NCBI GenBank assembly: GCA_021204405.1
Contig: JAJPZJ010000069.1
Coordinates: 62,001 to 126,000 of the forward strand
DNA: 64,000 bases
DNA from: Tannerellaceae bacterium
GTDB lineage: Bacteria > Bacteroidota > Bacteroidia > Bacteroidales > Tannerellaceae
Direction of reading: 5' to 3'
Positions 48,857-57,686 of this stretch are shown here, in pieces. Numbering within the stretch: the first letter of the stretch is position 1; every line of letters begins with the position of its first letter. Made by a program: the position numbers and the translations under genes. The notes under the pieces were generated by a model. That model had not been told where the DNA came from, did not search any database, and saw nothing but the letters and a program-made list of their open reading frames with translations.

Positions 48857-49795
48857 TTATTTACGCTCGTATTTACTCCATTGCAAATTGGTTTCAGGAG
48901 TAGCCGATTTTACCTCTTTGCTACGGGCACGGGCCAGTTCTTTATTAATATTCTGGACTGTTTTTTCCGTACGGTCAGTTCCTTCCGGTTCTACTTCCAA
49001 TAAACCATTGGTAGATTTTACGCACTCCTGCGGATTTTCAATATATTGCCATTCTTCATCCAGACGGGTGCTGATTCCTTCGTTCCAGGGACCGCGGAAA
49101 TCTTCACCTGACGACATGTTGAAGTATTGGTTGCTATACCGGGGATCGCCCTGAAGAATACCCGGAGGGAAGTTTGGCTGAATCGTATCAAGCGCTGCTT
49201 CAAACTGTTGGAAGTGGGTAACTTCGCGGGTCATCAGGAAACGTAAGGTTTCTTTAACTGATGGGTCGTCGGTAAACTGGAGCAGGTATTCGTATACAAT
49301 TTTTGCCCGTGATTCGGCAGCGATATTTGAACGCAAATCGACTGTAAGGTCACTATTGGCATTGACATAAGCACCACTCCATGGATATCCATTACTATCT
49401 GTTACGCTTGGGCCTCCACCAGTTAGTACACAGAACTGGGGGTTGTAAAGTGCTTTGTGGATAAACTCTTCTTTATCACCTTTTCCACCCATTACCTGCA
49501 TGATCTCTTCGCCGTCGGCAGCATCTTTTAGCTCGCCATTGACTCCGTCGAGCAACATCTGGATCGTAGCACCTACGATTTCAAGATGGCTGAACTCTTC
49601 GGTAGCGATATCCATCAACATATCATATTTATCCGGATAGGGATTCCGGCAACTGAAGGCCTGTACGAAATATTGCATGGCTGCTTTCAACTCACCATTT
49701 CCACCACCGAATTGCTCCAATAATAAGCGGGCAAAACGTGGGTCGGGTTTAGATACCCGTGCATTAAACTGTAAATCTTTCGAATGATAAAACAT
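48857..49795 (-). CDS. Manganese catalase
   Basis: It breaks down hydrogen peroxide with a di-manganese centre and no haem. At 312 residues it matches the family, with LLLEQFGGGNGELKAAMQYF and IATEEFSHLEIVGATIQ carrying metal-ligand Glu/His residues, and LRFLMTREVTHFQQFEAAL carrying the second set. The C-terminal charged tail is typical of Bacillus YdbD/YjqC-like forms. It is first in a likely operon with the FAD oxidoreductase and SDR genes, a set that suggests oxidative or general stress defence. It is intact. Confidence 0.92.
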   Translation of the reverse strand: MFYHSKDLQFNARVSKPDPRFARLLLEQFGGGNGELKAAMQYFVQAFSCRNPYPDKYDMLMDIATEEFSHLEIVGATIQMLLDGVNGELKDAADGEEIMQVMGGKGDKEEFIHKALYNPQFCVLTGGGPSVTDSNGYPWSGAYVNANSDLTVDLRSNIAAESRAKIVYEYLLQFTDDPSVKETLRFLMTREVTHFQQFEAALDTIQPNFPPGILQGDPRYSNQYFNMSSGEDFRGPWNEGISTRLDEEWQYIENPQECVKSTNGLLEVEPEGTDRTEKTVQNINKELARARSKEVKSATPETNLQWSKYERK

Positions 49796-50001
49796 ATCTT
49801 TACTAATTAATAAAGGTTACTATTTACATTTCCACCTATACTACCAGGTGTAAATTCTTTCTGAATATTGTAAGAACACCCGCTGAAACTTAATAGTTTA
49901 GCAAGAAATGTTTAATTGATATAATATCTGCAAACGGTTTTAGCAGGAGTTTATAGGAAAGAAGAGGGCTTTCCGGATAAAAGAAATCGCCGGAATCCGT
50001 T

Positions 50002-50009
50002 ACTTTTGC
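50002..50009 (+). promoter_or_regulatory. -7 element of the mnmD gene
   Basis: TACTTTTG fits TAnnTTTG, about 30 bases before the ATG at 50041. Confidence 0.5.
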
Positions 50010-50040
50010 AAATTAAAACCAATCAGCAGACAAAAATCCT

Positions 50041-50715
50041 ATGCAGCAGAATACCTTTAAACGGGAGATAGAGCTTACCCTGGACGGGAGCCATACCCTT
50101 TATGTACCGGAGATGGATGAGCATTATCATTCTGTGAACGGGGCTATCCAGGAAGCGATGCATGTATATATCGGGGCGGGGTTAGACCAGATAAAGAAGG
50201 AGAGCGTACGGGTATTGGAAATAGGGTTTGGAACGGGACTTAATTGCTGGCTTACTTTACTGGAGAGTGAAAACCGGCGGCAGATAACCTATTATAGCTA
50301 TGAACTGTATCCACTTAATCCGGAATTGATTGCCCAACTTAACTATACACAAGCGCTTAACCGGGAGAATCCGGAACTGTTTGCGCAATTGCATATAGCG
50401 GCCTGGGATACGGCCGTTACAATCACTGATCATTTTATATTGAATAAAATTAACGGAGATAGTTCTTCCGGTAGCCTTCCGGAACAAATTGATGTGATTT
50501 ATTATGATGCATTTGCCCCTGAAAAGCAACCGGAAATGTGGAGGGAAGAAATATTTGAACGGCTTTTTGCATGTACAGCGCCCGGTGGGGTACTTACTAC
50601 GTATTGTGCCAAAGGGACAGTACGGCGTATGATGCAGAAGGCCGGATATTCTGTAGAAAGAATACCCGGCCCTCCCGGTAAACGCGAAATGTTACGCGCA
50701 ACCAAACCTGTTTGA
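50041..50715 (+). CDS. mnmD: tRNA 5-aminomethyl-2-thiouridine methyltransferase (MnmD type)
   Basis: This 224-residue SAM-dependent methyltransferase corresponds to the MnmC N-terminal half alone. It has the SAM loop VLEIGFGTGLNCWLTLLE, DVIYYDAFAPEKQPEMW, and GGVLTTYCAKGTVRRMMQKAGY. It should carry out the last methylation at the wobble uridine of several tRNAs. The FAD-dependent MnmC half is absent, as is usual outside proteobacteria. Its last 24 bases overlap the 3' end of trxA on the other strand. Confidence 0.85.
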   Translation: MQQNTFKREIELTLDGSHTLYVPEMDEHYHSVNGAIQEAMHVYIGAGLDQIKKESVRVLEIGFGTGLNCWLTLLESENRRQITYYSYELYPLNPELIAQLNYTQALNRENPELFAQLHIAAWDTAVTITDHFILNKINGDSSSGSLPEQIDVIYYDAFAPEKQPEMWREEIFERLFACTAPGGVLTTYCAKGTVRRMMQKAGYSVERIPGPPGKREMLRATKPV

Positions 50716-51042
50716 TACAGGTATATTATTTAATAGTTCTTCAACTTTAGCAGCAAAAGTTGCTTTCGGTGCTGCACCTACCTGTTTGTCCACAACTTCT
50801 CCATTTTTAAAGAAAAGTACGGTAGGGATATTGCGGATACCGAACCGGCCAACTACCTCGTCGTTATTATCTACATCCAGTTTACCGATAATTACTTTAT
50901 CTTCATATTCTGTAGCCAGTTCGTCGATGATAGGACCTACCATCCGGCAGGGACCACACCATTCTGCCCAGAAATCTATTACTACCGGTTTGCCGGAGTT
51001 GATCAGTTCTTCGAAATTTGCATCTGTAATTTGTAGTGCCAT
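50692..51042 (-). CDS. trxA: Thioredoxin
   Basis: This 116-residue cytoplasmic disulfide reductase has the active site WCGPC (Cys29, Cys32), the cis-Pro segment RNIPTVLFFKNG, and DVDNNDEV. It has about 8-10 more residues at the C-terminus (PVSNRFGCA) than a standard thioredoxin, and this tail is the part that overlaps the mnmD gene. A clear promoter lies upstream. Confidence 0.93.
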   Translation of the reverse strand: MALQITDANFEELINSGKPVVIDFWAEWCGPCRMVGPIIDELATEYEDKVIIGKLDVDNNDEVVGRFGIRNIPTVLFFKNGEVVDKQVGAAPKATFAAKVEELLNNIPVSNRFGCA

Positions 51043-51098
51043 AATATCTTTATATTAAAAGTTATACGTCTAAACCTTGCTCTTCCTTTTTCCGCTGC

Positions 51099-51129
51099 CA
51101 AAAGTACAAATTCTTTCAGCAGTATCCAA
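51099..51129 (-). promoter_or_regulatory. Promoter of trxA
   Basis: On the minus strand TTG, 20 bases and TACTTTTG (51106-51099) form a near-consensus promoter. The leader is about 50 bases. It lies partly in the 3' end of the upstream dnaE gap. Confidence 0.5.
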
Positions 51130-51134
51130 TATCA

Positions 51135-54100
51135 TCAGTTAATTTTGAAATCTATATTTTCATTCTCCTTCAAAAAGCTGATTAATTCATGGGTGACATT
51201 CAGGCGTATATTATGCGAGAAAAGGTTTAAAGAGACATTGGCTTCGCCATCAATAACTTTAAAGTACAACAAGGTCTGGCCGGGATTGTTTTTGATCAGG
51301 ACAGAGAGTTCGTTAATCATCGGCTCGTCCAGATGATGGATCGGCACGGTGATATTGATCTTCTCGATAAGACGGTCTTTTTCTTCCTGCAACAACCGTA
51401 TGGAGCCTATTTTGAGATCGAGCTCACCCGGCCGCCATTTATGGTTTTCCATGCGGGCATTTATTAGCAGGCACATTCCACGGCGCAGGTATTTACCAAA
51501 TTCAATATAGTCGTTACCGAAAAAGGCTATTTCCGTACTTCCGGTAAAGTCTTCTATTTTCATTATACCATATTGGTTGCCTTTTTTGGTAGTACCTTCC
51601 CGTACATCGGTCACTATCCCACCAAACAGGAGCTCCCGGCCAACCAGTGTTTCCCTTTCATTGAGTTCGGCCACACCTGTGTTGCAGGCATAATTAAGGA
51701 TAATTTTATATTCATCCAGCGGGTGGGCCGACAGGTAAATACCTACCAGGTCTTTCTCTTTGTTGAGGCGTTCGAGGTCGCTCCAGCGTTCACATTTTGG
51801 AATTTTGGGCTTACTGATAGAAACAAAGCTATCGTCACCGAACAAAGAATTTACTGCTGTGGATTTGTCTGCCTGGAATTTATTCCCATACCGTACCAGT
51901 ACTTCCAGGAAGATATCCCCCTTTCCGCAGTCGGTAAAGAATTGTTCCCGCTGAACTCCAAAGTTATCAAAAGCTCCTGCCAGGGCCAGGGCTTCCATAT
52001 TCTTTTTATTACAAGCTGTCAGGTTTACCCGTTCTACAAAGTCGAAAATATTTTTGAAAGGCCCGTTTTTACGTTCTTCAATAATATTCATTACTGCCGA
52101 CTCGCCAACTCCTTTCACAGCTCCCAGCCCAAAGCAGATATCGCCTGCTTTATTTACACTGAACTTCAGGATAGATTCATTCACATCCGGCCCAAGTACC
52201 TGGATACCCATTGCTTTACATTCGTCCATGAACTTGGTAATATCCGTAATATTGGATAAACTCCGGCTCAGGACGGCAGCCATATATTCGGATGGATAAT
52301 TGGCTTTTAAATAGGCTGTCTGGTAGGCTACCCAGGAGTAACAGGTTGCGTGACTTTTATTAAATGCATAAGAGGCAAACTTTTCCCAGTCGGCCCATAT
52401 TTTGTTTAAGACTTTCGGATCGTGTCCATTACTTTTACCTCCGGCAACGAACTTTTCCTTCAGTTCATTCATCTTATCGATCAGCTTTTTACCCATTGCT
52501 TTACGCAGGGCGTCACTTTCACCACGGGTAAAATTGGCAAGTAATCGCGACAAAAGCATGACCTGTTCCTGATACACGGTAATTCCATAGGTATCGTTGA
52601 GGTAACGTTCCATAATAGGAATATCGTACCGGATCTCTTCACGGCCGTGTTTACGGGCAACAAATGAAGGGATATAGTCCATAGGGCCCGGCCGGTAAAG
52701 GGCATTCATGGCGATCAGGTCTTCAAACTTAGAGGGTTGAAGTTCTTTGAGGTATTTCTGCATACCGGCAGACTCGAACTGGAATGTACCGGTTGTTTTG
52801 CCCTGGCAATAGAGTTCGAATGTTTTCGGGTCTTCCAGGCTTACCGTATTGATATCAATCTTTTCGCCACGGGTAAGGTATACATTTTCGACAGCTTCCT
52901 TGATAATGGAAAGGGTTTTCAATCCCAGGAAGTCCATCTTGATCAATCCGGTTTCCTCAATTACCGAACCTTCATATTGGGTAACCAGCATTTCTTCGCC
53001 GGTTTCTTTATCTTTTGCAGTACTGACAGGAACTACATCTGAGATATCATATTTCCCAATAATCACTCCACAGGCATGTACACCGGTATTACGAACATTC
53101 CCTTCCAGCATTTGTGCATATTTAAGCGTATCACGCAGGGTAGGGTCGGGCGAGGAAGCTGCTTCTTTTAATTCGGGTACATATTCTATGGCAGCCCTTA
53201 AATTAACTTTTTTAACATCAGGGATTTTATCGGGCACCAATTTAGCCAGCCGGTTAGAGTCTGTTAGTGGTAACTTCTGCACCCGGGCTACATCTTTAAT
53301 GGCCGATTTGGTAGCCATTGTTCCATACGTGATGATATGTGCAACTTTTTCCTGTCCGTATTTTTCAGTTACCCAACGGAGCACCTGCCTGCGTCCGTCA
53401 TCATCGAAGTCGACATCGATATCGGGCATAGAGATACGGTCGGGATTCAGGAAACGCTCAAACAGGAGGTTATATTTAATAGGGTCAATATCTGTAATTC
53501 CCAAACAATAGGCCACTGCCGAACCGGCTGCCGAACCACGTCCGGGACCTACGAAGACACCCATTTTCCGGGCCTCATTAATAAAGTCCTGCACAATCAG
53601 GAAGTAGCCGGGGAATCCCATACGTCGCACTGTTCCCAATTCAAAGTCCAGCCGCTCCGTAACTTCTTCGCTAAGCGGTTCTCCGTATTTACGTTTAGCT
53701 CCTTCGTAGGTAAGATACCGGAGATAATCGTCATCATTTTTAAATTGTTCCGGGATCGGGAAGTCAGGCATCAGCGGTCCGTTATCAATAGAATATAATT
53801 CTATCTTATTCAGGATTTCCAATGTATTGCTCAGTGCTTCCGGGACGTCTGAAAAGATACGGTTCATCTCTTCAGTTGATTTCATCCACTCCTGCTTGGT
53901 ATAACGCATACGGTTCGGATCGTCAAAATCTTTGCCGGTGCTCAGGCAGATCAGCCGGTCGTGTGCTTCAGCATCTTCTTCATTGACAAAGTGTACGTCG
54001 TTGGTGGCAATTAGTTTTACATTATGTTTCCGGGCTAATTCTATCAGGACTTCGTTTACCTCTTTTTGTTTTTGATAGGTAGTCTGGTCGGCATTAGGCT

Positions 54101-54776
54101 TATCGGTCTGATGACGTTGCATTTCCAGATAATAGTCGTCTCCAAACAGATTTTTAAACCATTCAATAGATTCACCAGCCTTTTCCGGCTGTCCCTTCAT
54201 AATAAACTGGGGAATCTCACCCCCCAGACACGCAGAGCAGACAATAAGACCTTCATGGTATTTTTCCAGCAGTTCTTTATCAATACGGGGCCATCCGTAA
54301 AAGCCCTCTGTCCAGGAAAGAGATACCATTTTAATAAGGTTCTTGTATCCCTGCAGGTTTTTAGCCAGCAGGATAAGGTGCCAGCCGCTACGGTCTTCTT
54401 TTTCAGTCTTGGTATGCCGTCCGTTCCTGGCGCAATAACATTCACAACCCAGGATAGGTTTGAAAAGGGCTGCCTTGCATTCGCTGATCTTGGCAGAAAG
54501 TTTTTTCATCCGTTCCTGTTCTTCTTCAGTCGGATTAGTCTTCTCTTCCAGTAATTTCAGCTCTTTTTTGCAGTCTTTAATGGTACTCTGGTACTTGCTA
54601 TTCTTCTTTTTTACTTTATTGTAGAATTCTTTTATACCAAACATATTACCGTGGTCGGTCACGGCAATCCCTTTCATATTATCTTTTTGCGCTTTTTCAA
54701 TAAGGGCATCAATAGACGCTTGCCCGTCCAACAACGAATATTGTGTATGGACGTGCAAATGAATAAACGGTTCCAT
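51135..54776 (-). CDS. dnaE: DNA polymerase III alpha subunit
   Basis: This is the replicative polymerase catalytic subunit, 1,213 residues. The N-terminal PHP domain starts HLHVHTQYSLLDGQASIDAL. The polymerase active site is in MPDIDVDFDD (Asp452, Asp454), with GRGSAAGSAVAYCLG before it. The helix-hairpin-helix region (GVGESAVMNI) and the OB domain (LFGGIVTDVREG) follow. It is intact over 3.6 kb, which is useful as a control for the frameshifts elsewhere. Confidence 0.96.
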   Translation of the reverse strand: MEPFIHLHVHTQYSLLDGQASIDALIEKAQKDNMKGIAVTDHGNMFGIKEFYNKVKKKNSKYQSTIKDCKKELKLLEEKTNPTEEEQERMKKLSAKISECKAALFKPILGCECYCARNGRHTKTEKEDRSGWHLILLAKNLQGYKNLIKMVSLSWTEGFYGWPRIDKELLEKYHEGLIVCSACLGGEIPQFIMKGQPEKAGESIEWFKNLFGDDYYLEMQRHQTDKPNADQTTYQKQKEVNEVLIELARKHNVKLIATNDVHFVNEEDAEAHDRLICLSTGKDFDDPNRMRYTKQEWMKSTEEMNRIFSDVPEALSNTLEILNKIELYSIDNGPLMPDFPIPEQFKNDDDYLRYLTYEGAKRKYGEPLSEEVTERLDFELGTVRRMGFPGYFLIVQDFINEARKMGVFVGPGRGSAAGSAVAYCLGITDIDPIKYNLLFERFLNPDRISMPDIDVDFDDDGRRQVLRWVTEKYGQEKVAHIITYGTMATKSAIKDVARVQKLPLTDSNRLAKLVPDKIPDVKKVNLRAAIEYVPELKEAASSPDPTLRDTLKYAQMLEGNVRNTGVHACGVIIGKYDISDVVPVSTAKDKETGEEMLVTQYEGSVIEETGLIKMDFLGLKTLSIIKEAVENVYLTRGEKIDINTVSLEDPKTFELYCQGKTTGTFQFESAGMQKYLKELQPSKFEDLIAMNALYRPGPMDYIPSFVARKHGREEIRYDIPIMERYLNDTYGITVYQEQVMLLSRLLANFTRGESDALRKAMGKKLIDKMNELKEKFVAGGKSNGHDPKVLNKIWADWEKFASYAFNKSHATCYSWVAYQTAYLKANYPSEYMAAVLSRSLSNITDITKFMDECKAMGIQVLGPDVNESILKFSVNKAGDICFGLGAVKGVGESAVMNIIEERKNGPFKNIFDFVERVNLTACNKKNMEALALAGAFDNFGVQREQFFTDCGKGDIFLEVLVRYGNKFQADKSTAVNSLFGDDSFVSISKPKIPKCERWSDLERLNKEKDLVGIYLSAHPLDEYKIILNYACNTGVAELNERETLVGRELLFGGIVTDVREGTTKKGNQYGIMKIEDFTGSTEIAFFGNDYIEFGKYLRRGMCLLINARMENHKWRPGELDLKIGSIRLLQEEKDRLIEKINITVPIHHLDEPMINELSVLIKNNPGQTLLYFKVIDGEANVSLNLFSHNIRLNVTHELISFLKENENIDFKIN

Positions 54777-54814
54777 ATATTATCAGTAGATTTTTTACAA
54801 TTGATTTACTTCCG

Positions 54815-54822
54815 TAAAGGTA
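54815..54822 (-). promoter_or_regulatory. -7-like element of dnaE
   Basis: TACCTTTA on the minus strand, one base from TAnnTTTG, about 40 bases before the start codon. Confidence 0.35.
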
Positions 54823-54964
54823 CTTAATTATTCTTAGAGTGACCGGGAGAACTTTATAATTTTAGTTTCTTTAGTGAATCTCAACGGTTAAAATATAAGT
54901 ATCGGAAAGTTGGCATTCCTCATATAATTCATGGGTAAAAAATGGAAAATATAGATAAAACTTT

Positions 54965-54972
54965 TATCTTTA
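54965..54972 (+). promoter_or_regulatory. -7-like element of the beta-barrel gene
   Basis: TATCTTTA is one base from TAnnTTTG and is suitably placed. Confidence 0.35.
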
Positions 54973-55005
54973 TTAGCATATAACAAACATTTCCGGATGA
55001 GAAGC

Positions 55006-55632
55006 ATGAAAAAGACTATCCTGTTACTATTTCAGCTATTGTTGATGATGCCGCTGGCCGCTAAAGTGACGCCGGGTGTACGTGTTGGGGGAGCTTATTC
55101 TTCACTGGTACACAAAGTGGAAAAACAATATCATTCCGGAGCACGGTTTGGTTTCAGTATTGGGGGTATAGTGGATATTCCCGTATACAAAAAATTATCT
55201 GTCCGGCCGGAGGTTGCATTTGTCAACCAGGGTGGTTCTTTCCTGATCAACCAATGGGAGGTGGAAGAGAATCATTTGTATAACCGTTATAATTATTATG
55301 CTTTACAGGTACCCGTAAATGTGGTTTATCCATTCCGTTTTTCAAATGTAAAACTGGATGTATTTGCAGGGCCGGCATTTGATTTTTCACTTTTTGGGAA
55401 AATGAAGAGCTGTGGTGAAAGGCGCAATATTTACTTTGGTGTGAGTGAAGACAAAGACCTGAAAACGTTTGACTTGGGAGTAAATGTAGGGATAAGCGTA
55501 GAATACAGAAAATATTTCTTTTCTATCCAGGCCCTTTGTGGTACCTTGGACAGGCGCACGGTTAAAAATGAAGGTGAGACTTCCCTTTACCAGAACAATG
55601 TAACTTTTTCATTCGGTTATTTCTTCCGTTAA
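55006..55632 (+). CDS. Outer-membrane beta-barrel protein
   Basis: A 208-residue protein from MKKTILLLFQLLLMMPLAAK (signal peptide); an ATG nine bases upstream is also in frame. The mature part has the eight-strand small-barrel pattern (GVRVGGAYSSL; GFSIGGIVDIPVYKKLSVRPE; YYALQVPVNVVYPF; VTFSFGYFFR at the end), the OmpW/PorT-like or 'outer membrane protein beta-barrel' type. The role is unknown. PorT of the type IX system has a similar size and fold, but I see no specific PorT feature. A TATCTTTA element lies about 35 bases upstream. Confidence 0.75.
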   Translation: MKKTILLLFQLLLMMPLAAKVTPGVRVGGAYSSLVHKVEKQYHSGARFGFSIGGIVDIPVYKKLSVRPEVAFVNQGGSFLINQWEVEENHLYNRYNYYALQVPVNVVYPFRFSNVKLDVFAGPAFDFSLFGKMKSCGERRNIYFGVSEDKDLKTFDLGVNVGISVEYRKYFFSIQALCGTLDRRTVKNEGETSLYQNNVTFSFGYFFR

Positions 55633-55699
55633 CAGGCTACCTCCTGATTCTTAGTATTAAAAAGAAGAATAAAATTTTTCTATTTAAAAAGAAAAACAC

Positions 55700-55707
55700 T
55701 ACCTTTG
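55700..55707 (+). promoter_or_regulatory. -7 element of the rplM-rpsI operon
   Basis: TACCTTTG fits the consensus exactly. The following 133 bases before rplM form a leader with hairpins. Confidence 0.6.
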
Positions 55708-55840
55708 TAAGCCGATTATTATCCAAATGTACTAAGAGTTTAGTTCTTAGCACGTTGTTGCTTTCAGTGTCCGTTAGCAACATCCGGGCTGGAATGAAAA
55801 CTTGTTTTTTAAGTTATTAATTAAAATCATTTTAAAAGCA
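55708..55840 (+). promoter_or_regulatory. Structured leader of rplM, possible autoregulatory element
   Basis: Two short helices are visible: CTAAGA (55732) with TCTTAG (55745), and GTTGCT (55757) with AGCAAC (55776). Long structured leaders before L13 genes are known to act as ribosomal-protein binding sites in several bacteria, and a Bacteroidia L13 leader motif has been described. The match to that motif was not tested here. Confidence 0.5.
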
Positions 55841-56296
55841 GTGGATACTTTAAGTTTTAAGACCATTTCTGCAAACAAAGCAACTGTAAACAAAGAATGG
55901 GTTATTGTTGACGCAACAGACCAGACTCTGGGACGTTTATGTGCAAAAGTCACCAAACTTTTGCGTGGCAAGTACAAACCCAACTTTACCCCACACGTTG
56001 ATTGTGGTGATAACGTAATTATCATCAATGCAGACAAAATCGTTCTGACAGGTAATAAGTGGAACGATCGTATTTATTACAGATATACCGGTTATCCTGG
56101 TGGACAAATTCCTTTTACTCCGGCTGACCTGATGAAAAAAGGTGAAGACCGTTTGTTCAGAAAAGTTGTAAAAGGTATGCTTCCCAAAAATCGTCTGGGT
56201 GCAAAATTGCTGAGCAATTTATATGTTTACGCAGGTACTGAGCACAAACATGAGGCTCAACAACCCAAATTAATCGATATAAACTCACTTAAATAA
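55841..56296 (+). CDS. rplM: Ribosomal protein L13
   Basis: This 151-residue large-subunit protein starts at a GTG giving MDTLSFKTISANKATVNKEW, the normal start in this phylum; an upstream ATG in frame lies within the leader. Visible are DATDQTLGRLCAKVTKLLRG, HVDCGDNVIIINADK and GMLPKNRLGAKLLSNLYVYAG. It is followed after 5 bases by rpsI. Confidence 0.96.
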   Translation: MDTLSFKTISANKATVNKEWVIVDATDQTLGRLCAKVTKLLRGKYKPNFTPHVDCGDNVIIINADKIVLTGNKWNDRIYYRYTGYPGGQIPFTPADLMKKGEDRLFRKVVKGMLPKNRLGAKLLSNLYVYAGTEHKHEAQQPKLIDINSLK

Positions 56297-56301
56297 TAAC
56301 T

Positions 56302-56688
56302 ATGGAAGTAGTAAATGCAATAGGAAGACGTAAAGCTGCGGTTGCCCGTGTATACGTTAAAGAGGGTTCCGGAAAAATTACTATCAACAAACGTGATCTT
56401 ACTAATTATTTTCCTTCTATAATCCTTCAGTTTGTTGTAAAACAGCCGCTTGCTAAATTAGATGTTGCTGAAAAATATGACATCAATATTAATTTAGGTG
56501 GTGGTGGTTTTAAAGGACAGTCTGAAGCTGCCCGTCTGGCTATCGCCCGCGCATTGATTAAAATCAATCCGGAAGATAAACCTGTATTAAGAGCAGAAGG
56601 ATTCGTTACCCGCGACCCACGTGCTGTTGAGCGTAAAAAACCAGGACAGCCTAAAGCTCGTAAGAGATTCCAGTTCAGTAAACGTTAA
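56302..56688 (+). CDS. rpsI: Ribosomal protein S9
   Basis: This 128-residue small-subunit protein contains GRRKAAVARVYVKEG, GGGFKGQSEAARLAIARAL and the basic C-terminal tail ending RKRFQFSKR that reaches toward the P site. It is intact, in an operon with rplM, and probably continues into rpsB. Confidence 0.96.
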   Translation: MEVVNAIGRRKAAVARVYVKEGSGKITINKRDLTNYFPSIILQFVVKQPLAKLDVAEKYDININLGGGGFKGQSEAARLAIARALIKINPEDKPVLRAEGFVTRDPRAVERKKPGQPKARKRFQFSKR

Positions 56689-56825
56689 TGTTATTTATGA
56701 GTTTCTTACAAGTAAAGTGCGTTTAGTATCTAAATTATCGGGACTTCTTTTACATGCTGAAATGTGGGAGGACTACCGGATAATTGATGTTAACAACAGA
56801 ATGTAAACGATTTAAAAAAAGAATA

Positions 56826-57587
56826 ATGTCAAGAGTTAATTTTGATCAGTTATTAGAAGCCGGAGTTCACTTCGGACACTTAAAAAGAAAGTGGAACCCC
56901 GCAATGGCTCCTTATATTTTCATGGAGCGCAATGGTATTCATATCATTGATTTATATAAAACAGTTGCTAAAGTAGACGAAGCTGCAGAAGTACTGAAAA
57001 ACCTGGCTAAATCAGGTAAAAAAGTATTGTTCGTTGCTACAAAAAAACAAGCCAAACAAATTGTTGCTGATAAGGCTTCCTCAATTGGTATGCCTTACGT
57101 TATCGAGCGTTGGCCGGGTGGTATGTTAACAAACTTCCCGACTATCCGTAAAGCCATCAAAAAGATGACTACGATCGATAAGATGACAAAAGATGGTACA
57201 TTTGATAATCTTTCCAAAAGAGAAAAACTTCAGATCACCCGCCAACGCGCAAAACTGGAAAAAACATTGGGTTCTATTGTTGGCCTGACCCATTTACCTT
57301 CTGCGTTGTTCGTAGTGGATGTAATGAAAGAACATATTGCTGTACGTGAAGCTAACCGTTTAGGTATTCCGGTATTCGGTATGGTAGATACCAACTCTAA
57401 CCCTGCTAACATCGACTTCGTAATCCCGGCTAACGATGATGCGTCTAAATCAGTAGATGTAATCCTAACAGCTATCTGCGAAGCAATGAACGAAGGTTTA
57501 CAGGAACGTAAAGCTGAAAAAGTTGATACGGAAGCTGCAGGCGAAGGCGAAGCTCCAAGAAGAGAGCGCGTAAAGCTAAAGCTGTAA
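56826..57587 (+). CDS. rpsB: Ribosomal protein S2, with a frameshifted C-terminal tail
   Basis: The small-subunit protein begins MSRVNFDQLLEAGVHFGHLK; an upstream in-frame ATG is less likely. The whole S2 fold is intact (WNPAMAPYIFMERNGIHIID; ERWPGGMLTNFPTIRK; IPVFGMVDTNSNP). After APRRER the frame ends VKLKL and TAA. One more G near 57570 would continue the frame to 57667 with a Lys/Glu-rich tail (KKSPAPKKEEETIEAVADE), which is what Bacteroidales S2 proteins usually carry. The tail is probably dispensable. This is the only lesion seen in an essential gene here and bears on whether the window contains sequencing errors. Confidence 0.93.
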   Translation: MSRVNFDQLLEAGVHFGHLKRKWNPAMAPYIFMERNGIHIIDLYKTVAKVDEAAEVLKNLAKSGKKVLFVATKKQAKQIVADKASSIGMPYVIERWPGGMLTNFPTIRKAIKKMTTIDKMTKDGTFDNLSKREKLQITRQRAKLEKTLGSIVGLTHLPSALFVVDVMKEHIAVREANRLGIPVFGMVDTNSNPANIDFVIPANDDASKSVDVILTAICEAMNEGLQERKAEKVDTEAAGEGEAPRRERVKLKL

Positions 57588-57686
57588 AGAAATCTCCTGC
57601 TCCTAAAAAAGAGGAAGAGACAATCGAAGCAGTGGCCGACGAGACCGCAAAAGAAACAGAAGAATAATATATTTTTCATTCTATCC

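Noticed and set aside
51573-52259. 228-residue open frame opposite dnaE
   Set aside because: It has Phe-rich shadow composition and lies wholly within the conserved polymerase gene.
52849-53511. 220-residue open frame opposite dnaE
   Set aside because: It is a shadow of the intact dnaE coding strand, with no start signal and no recognisable domain.
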